Position numbers and translations under genes: made by a program
Assembly (NCBI GenBank): GCA_022562855.1
Contig: JADFON010000128.1
Span: 1-6,041 of the forward strand
DNA length: 6,041 nucleotides
Direction of reading: 5' to 3'
Source of the DNA: Candidatus Zhuqueibacterota bacterium
Lineage (GTDB): Bacteria > SM23-31
The notes under the pieces: model-generated
Databases searched by the model: none
What the model saw: only the letters and a program-made list of their open reading frames with translations
Told to the model about the DNA's origin: nothing
Part shown: in pieces, positions 3,804 through 6,041 of the stretch
Layout of the letters: every line of letters starts with the position of its first letter
How positions within the stretch are numbered: the first letter of the stretch is position 1

Positions 3804-6041
3804 ATGGCTGATATGGAAAATTTTGATGATATAGAATTGATTCAATCTTTTACTTCTGAAAGCAATGATATGCTCGATGAAGTGGAACCCCAGTTAATAG
3901 AACTGCAGGATATTGTTGATTCCGGTGATGGAATTGATAAAGAAATAATCAATTCCATTTTCAGGCTCTATCATACTATGAAAGGTTCCGCAGGTTTTTT
4001 GAATTTTAACAGGCTTGCTTCTGTGACTCATGAAGCTGAGACGCTGCTTGATTTATTCCGGCAAAACAAGGCGGAATTAACCGCAAATAATACCGATTTA
4101 CTTTGCAGAACATGCGACCTGATTAGAAGTCTTCTTGAGACGATAGAAACAAAGCAAACGGATGATAGTCACGAGCAGGAAACCAAAGCAATAGTCGGTG
4201 AATTGTCGTCCGCAATTGAAGCCTCTAAAAACAGTAAGCCAAATAGCAAAGGCGATTCGTCCACGGGGCAGCAGCCGAAAGAAGATCAACAGGGACAGGC
4301 GGATACTAATAAGAATTCGCCAAAAAAAGCAAAATCTTCAGTGAAAAAATCAGCCTCCGGCGGCAAACAATCCAAAGCCGGAAACTCAAACCCCAAAAAA
4401 ACAGGGGCAAGGAAAAAATCAAGCAAGAAGTCTGAAGATGTTGAAGAAAGTGATGTTGATGCAATTGCCAGGGAAATCGAAATGAGTCAGCAGGAAACCG
4501 ATAAAGCAGCAAATGGAGATTTGCAATTTTCGGCATCTCCGGAAATGATAGAGCAGTTTATCCAGGAGTCGGATGAACTTCTTTCGAATCTGGAACAAAA
4601 TCTTTTGGATTATGAAGAGAACCAGGAAAAAGAGGGACCTTATCTTGCAGATGCCTTTCGTCAGATTCACAGTTTCAAAGGTAACTGCGGTTTTCTTGGG
4701 TACAGTGACATGGACAGGTTAAGTCACAAAACAGAATCTGTATTGGAATGCTTAAAGGACAACGTTCCGCTTCGCAGCGACAGTCCTGTCGAATTGTTGC
4801 TGTCTGTAGTGGACATACTAAAGACGGCATTAGCCGATGTCTCGAATAACGGGACGGGGAAAATTGCTGCGCTTGCCGGTTTCATCTCTTTGCTGGACGA
4901 AATTTTACCGGCAGATTCAGAGGGACAAAAAGACGGAGGGGGCGCACTTGGCGAAATCCTTGTTGCTCGTGGCGATGTATCGGTTGATGCGGTAGAAGAA
5001 GCCCTGGACAGGCAGGATATGCCTTTAGGAGAAATACTTGTTGACATGGGTCATGCTTCGGAAGAGGTAGTGGCAAAAGCGTTGAAAGACCAGGGCTCTG
5101 ACAGGACAAAAGACAAATCACAAATTGACCCCTCTAAGGCTCCGAAGACGATAAAACGGCGGGATATCAGGGTTGACGTTGAGAAACTCGATTCACTCAT
5201 CAATCTGGTAGGGGAATTGATTATCGCCGAGTCCCTTGTGACAAGTAACACCGATTTAAAAGGGCTTGAGCTTGAAAACTTCGAACGGGCGGCTCACGGC
5301 TTGAAACTCATTACAACCGATTTGCAGGACGTTGCGATGTCGGTCCGTATGATGCCTATCGCGGGTACGTTCAGGAAGATGATCAGACTTGTTCACGACC
5401 TTGCAGGTAAGGCAAACAAAAAAGTTAAACTCGATTTAATTGGAGAGGAAACCGAGGTAGACAAGAATGTAATCGAGTTGATAGGTGATCCCTTGGTCCA
5501 CATAGTCCGCAACTCTGTCGATCATGGTATTGACACTTCTGAAGAACGGGCGGCTCTTGGGAAAGATGAGATAGGTCGTGTGACCATCCAGGCAAAGCAC
5601 GAAGGGGGGGAGATATGGATAATCATACGTGACGATGGACGCGGACTTGACCGGGATAAAATACTGGCAAAAGCAAAGGAGACCGGTCTGGTAAATGGCA
5701 ATTCAGACAACATGACTGATAAAGAAATATACAATCTTATCTTCGAACCGGGATTTTCAACTGCCGAGAAAGTAACGGATATTTCCGGCAGGGGCGTAGG
5801 GATGGATGTGGTGAGAAAGAATATTGAAAAATTGAAGGGTCATGTGGATGTACACAGCGAGCTTAATAAAGGGACAACTATCAGTTTGAGAATACCTCTT
5901 ACGCTTGCGATTATCGACGGGATGATGATCAGGGTTGGTCAAAAGGCTTTTACCATTCCTATCATCAACATAATAGAGTTTTTCAGACCTTCAAGGGACA
6001 TGATAAACATCCTGGCAAGCGGATTAGAAATAGTAAAACTG
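3804..6041 (+). CDS. cheA: CheA-type chemosensory histidine kinase with two HPt domains and MshEN-like repeats (3' truncated by window edge)
   Basis: The frame is open for 746 codons to the window end. First HPt domain at about 8-115, phosphoacceptor H57 in HTMKGS. Linker about 120-225, containing a Lys/Ser-rich tract (170-209). Second HPt at about 235-345, phosphoacceptor H289 in HSFKGN. Two tandem 24-residue motifs at 381-404 and 407-430 resemble MshEN/GspE_N sequences. The P3 dimerisation domain begins at RVDVEKLDSLINLVGEL (456-472). The P4 ATPase has N-box HIVRNSVDHGID (566-577, N570), G1 DDGRG (610-614), F-box EPGFST (648-653) and G2 GRGVGMD (662-668). The start of the P5 CheW-like domain (about 700 on) is cut off. 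No recognisable P2 domain is seen. CheA autophosphorylates on HPt histidines in receptor-CheW arrays and passes phosphate to receivers; the small regulator 21 bp upstream is the probable partner. The double HPt recalls type IV pilus or alternative-function systems rather than the minimal flagellar form. Confidence 0.96.
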   Translation, partial: MADMENFDDIELIQSFTSESNDMLDEVEPQLIELQDIVDSGDGIDKEIINSIFRLYHTMKGSAGFLNFNRLASVTHEAETLLDLFRQNKAELTANNTDLLCRTCDLIRSLLETIETKQTDDSHEQETKAIVGELSSAIEASKNSKPNSKGDSSTGQQPKEDQQGQADTNKNSPKKAKSSVKKSASGGKQSKAGNSNPKKTGARKKSSKKSEDVEESDVDAIAREIEMSQQETDKAANGDLQFSASPEMIEQFIQESDELLSNLEQNLLDYEENQEKEGPYLADAFRQIHSFKGNCGFLGYSDMDRLSHKTESVLECLKDNVPLRSDSPVELLLSVVDILKTALADVSNNGTGKIAALAGFISLLDEILPADSEGQKDGGGALGEILVARGDVSVDAVEEALDRQDMPLGEILVDMGHASEEVVAKALKDQGSDRTKDKSQIDPSKAPKTIKRRDIRVDVEKLDSLINLVGELIIAESLVTSNTDLKGLELENFERAAHGLKLITTDLQDVAMSVRMMPIAGTFRKMIRLVHDLAGKANKKVKLDLIGEETEVDKNVIELIGDPLVHIVRNSVDHGIDTSEERAALGKDEIGRVTIQAKHEGGEIWIIIRDDGRGLDRDKILAKAKETGLVNGNSDNMTDKEIYNLIFEPGFSTAEKVTDISGRGVGMDVVRKNIEKLKGHVDVHSELNKGTTISLRIPLTLAIIDGMMIRVGQKAFTIPIINIIEFFRPSRDMINILASGLEIVKL
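4944..5093 (+). repeat. Tandem MshEN/GspE_N-like motif pair encoded inside cheA
   Basis: Residues 381-404 and 407-430 of the CheA align to each other over 24 positions. Both have L-G at motif positions 2-3, EILV at 4-7, G at 10, V at 17, A-L at 20-21 and Q at 24, separated by only two residues (D-M). This is the spacing pattern of the paired motifs in the MshE N-terminal domain, which binds cyclic di-GMP in some ATPases. The leading arginine of the family motif is replaced (A381 and P407), and the family spacer is longer (five residues in MshE, from memory). The fold is therefore well supported, while ligand binding is doubtful. Confidence 0.65.

Overview
The window is a signal-transduction locus with every recognisable gene on the + strand. 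In order it holds the 3' part of a PAS-PAS sensor histidine kinase (1-1269, start outside the window), a complete NtrC-family sigma54-dependent response regulator (1534-2988), a small receiver-only response regulator (3312-3782), and the first 746 codons of a CheA-type chemosensory kinase (3804-6041, continues past the window end). No RNA gene, CRISPR array, transposase or attachment site was found.

Organism: a Gram-negative-type bacterium with sigma54, moderate to low GC by eye (about 40-45%), Shine-Dalgarno-led genes and many two-component proteins. Deltaproteobacteria-like lineages, Nitrospirota, or Planctomycetota of the anammox type would fit. The sequence alone does not decide between them, and I did not recognise a specific species.

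Layout: the kinase and the NtrC-type regulator are probably a cognate pair. The 264-bp gap between them holds a GC-rich, palindrome-bearing block (about 1301-1442) that looks like a dispersed repeat inserted between them. A 323-bp intergenic region follows the NtrC gene. It contains overlapping inverted repeats (3035-3062) and, about 165 bp downstream, a near-consensus sigma54 promoter, TGGCATACTCATTGCT (3212-3227), with the canonical GG-N10-GC spacing. That promoter points at the receiver-cheA operon, whose two genes are 21 bp apart.

Working model (inference): the PAS kinase phosphorylates the NtrC-type activator. The activator binds the inverted repeats and switches on sigma54-dependent transcription of a chemosensory module. 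The CheA is unusual. It has two HPt domains (H57 and H289), a Lys/Ser-rich linker resembling a histone H1 tail (residues about 170-210), and, where a P2 domain might be expected, two tandem 24-residue motifs resembling the MshEN/GspE_N fold, some members of which bind cyclic di-GMP (residues 381-430). These precede the normal dimerisation, ATPase and CheW-like domains. The two most interesting points are the sigma54 wiring and the MshEN-like insert in CheA.
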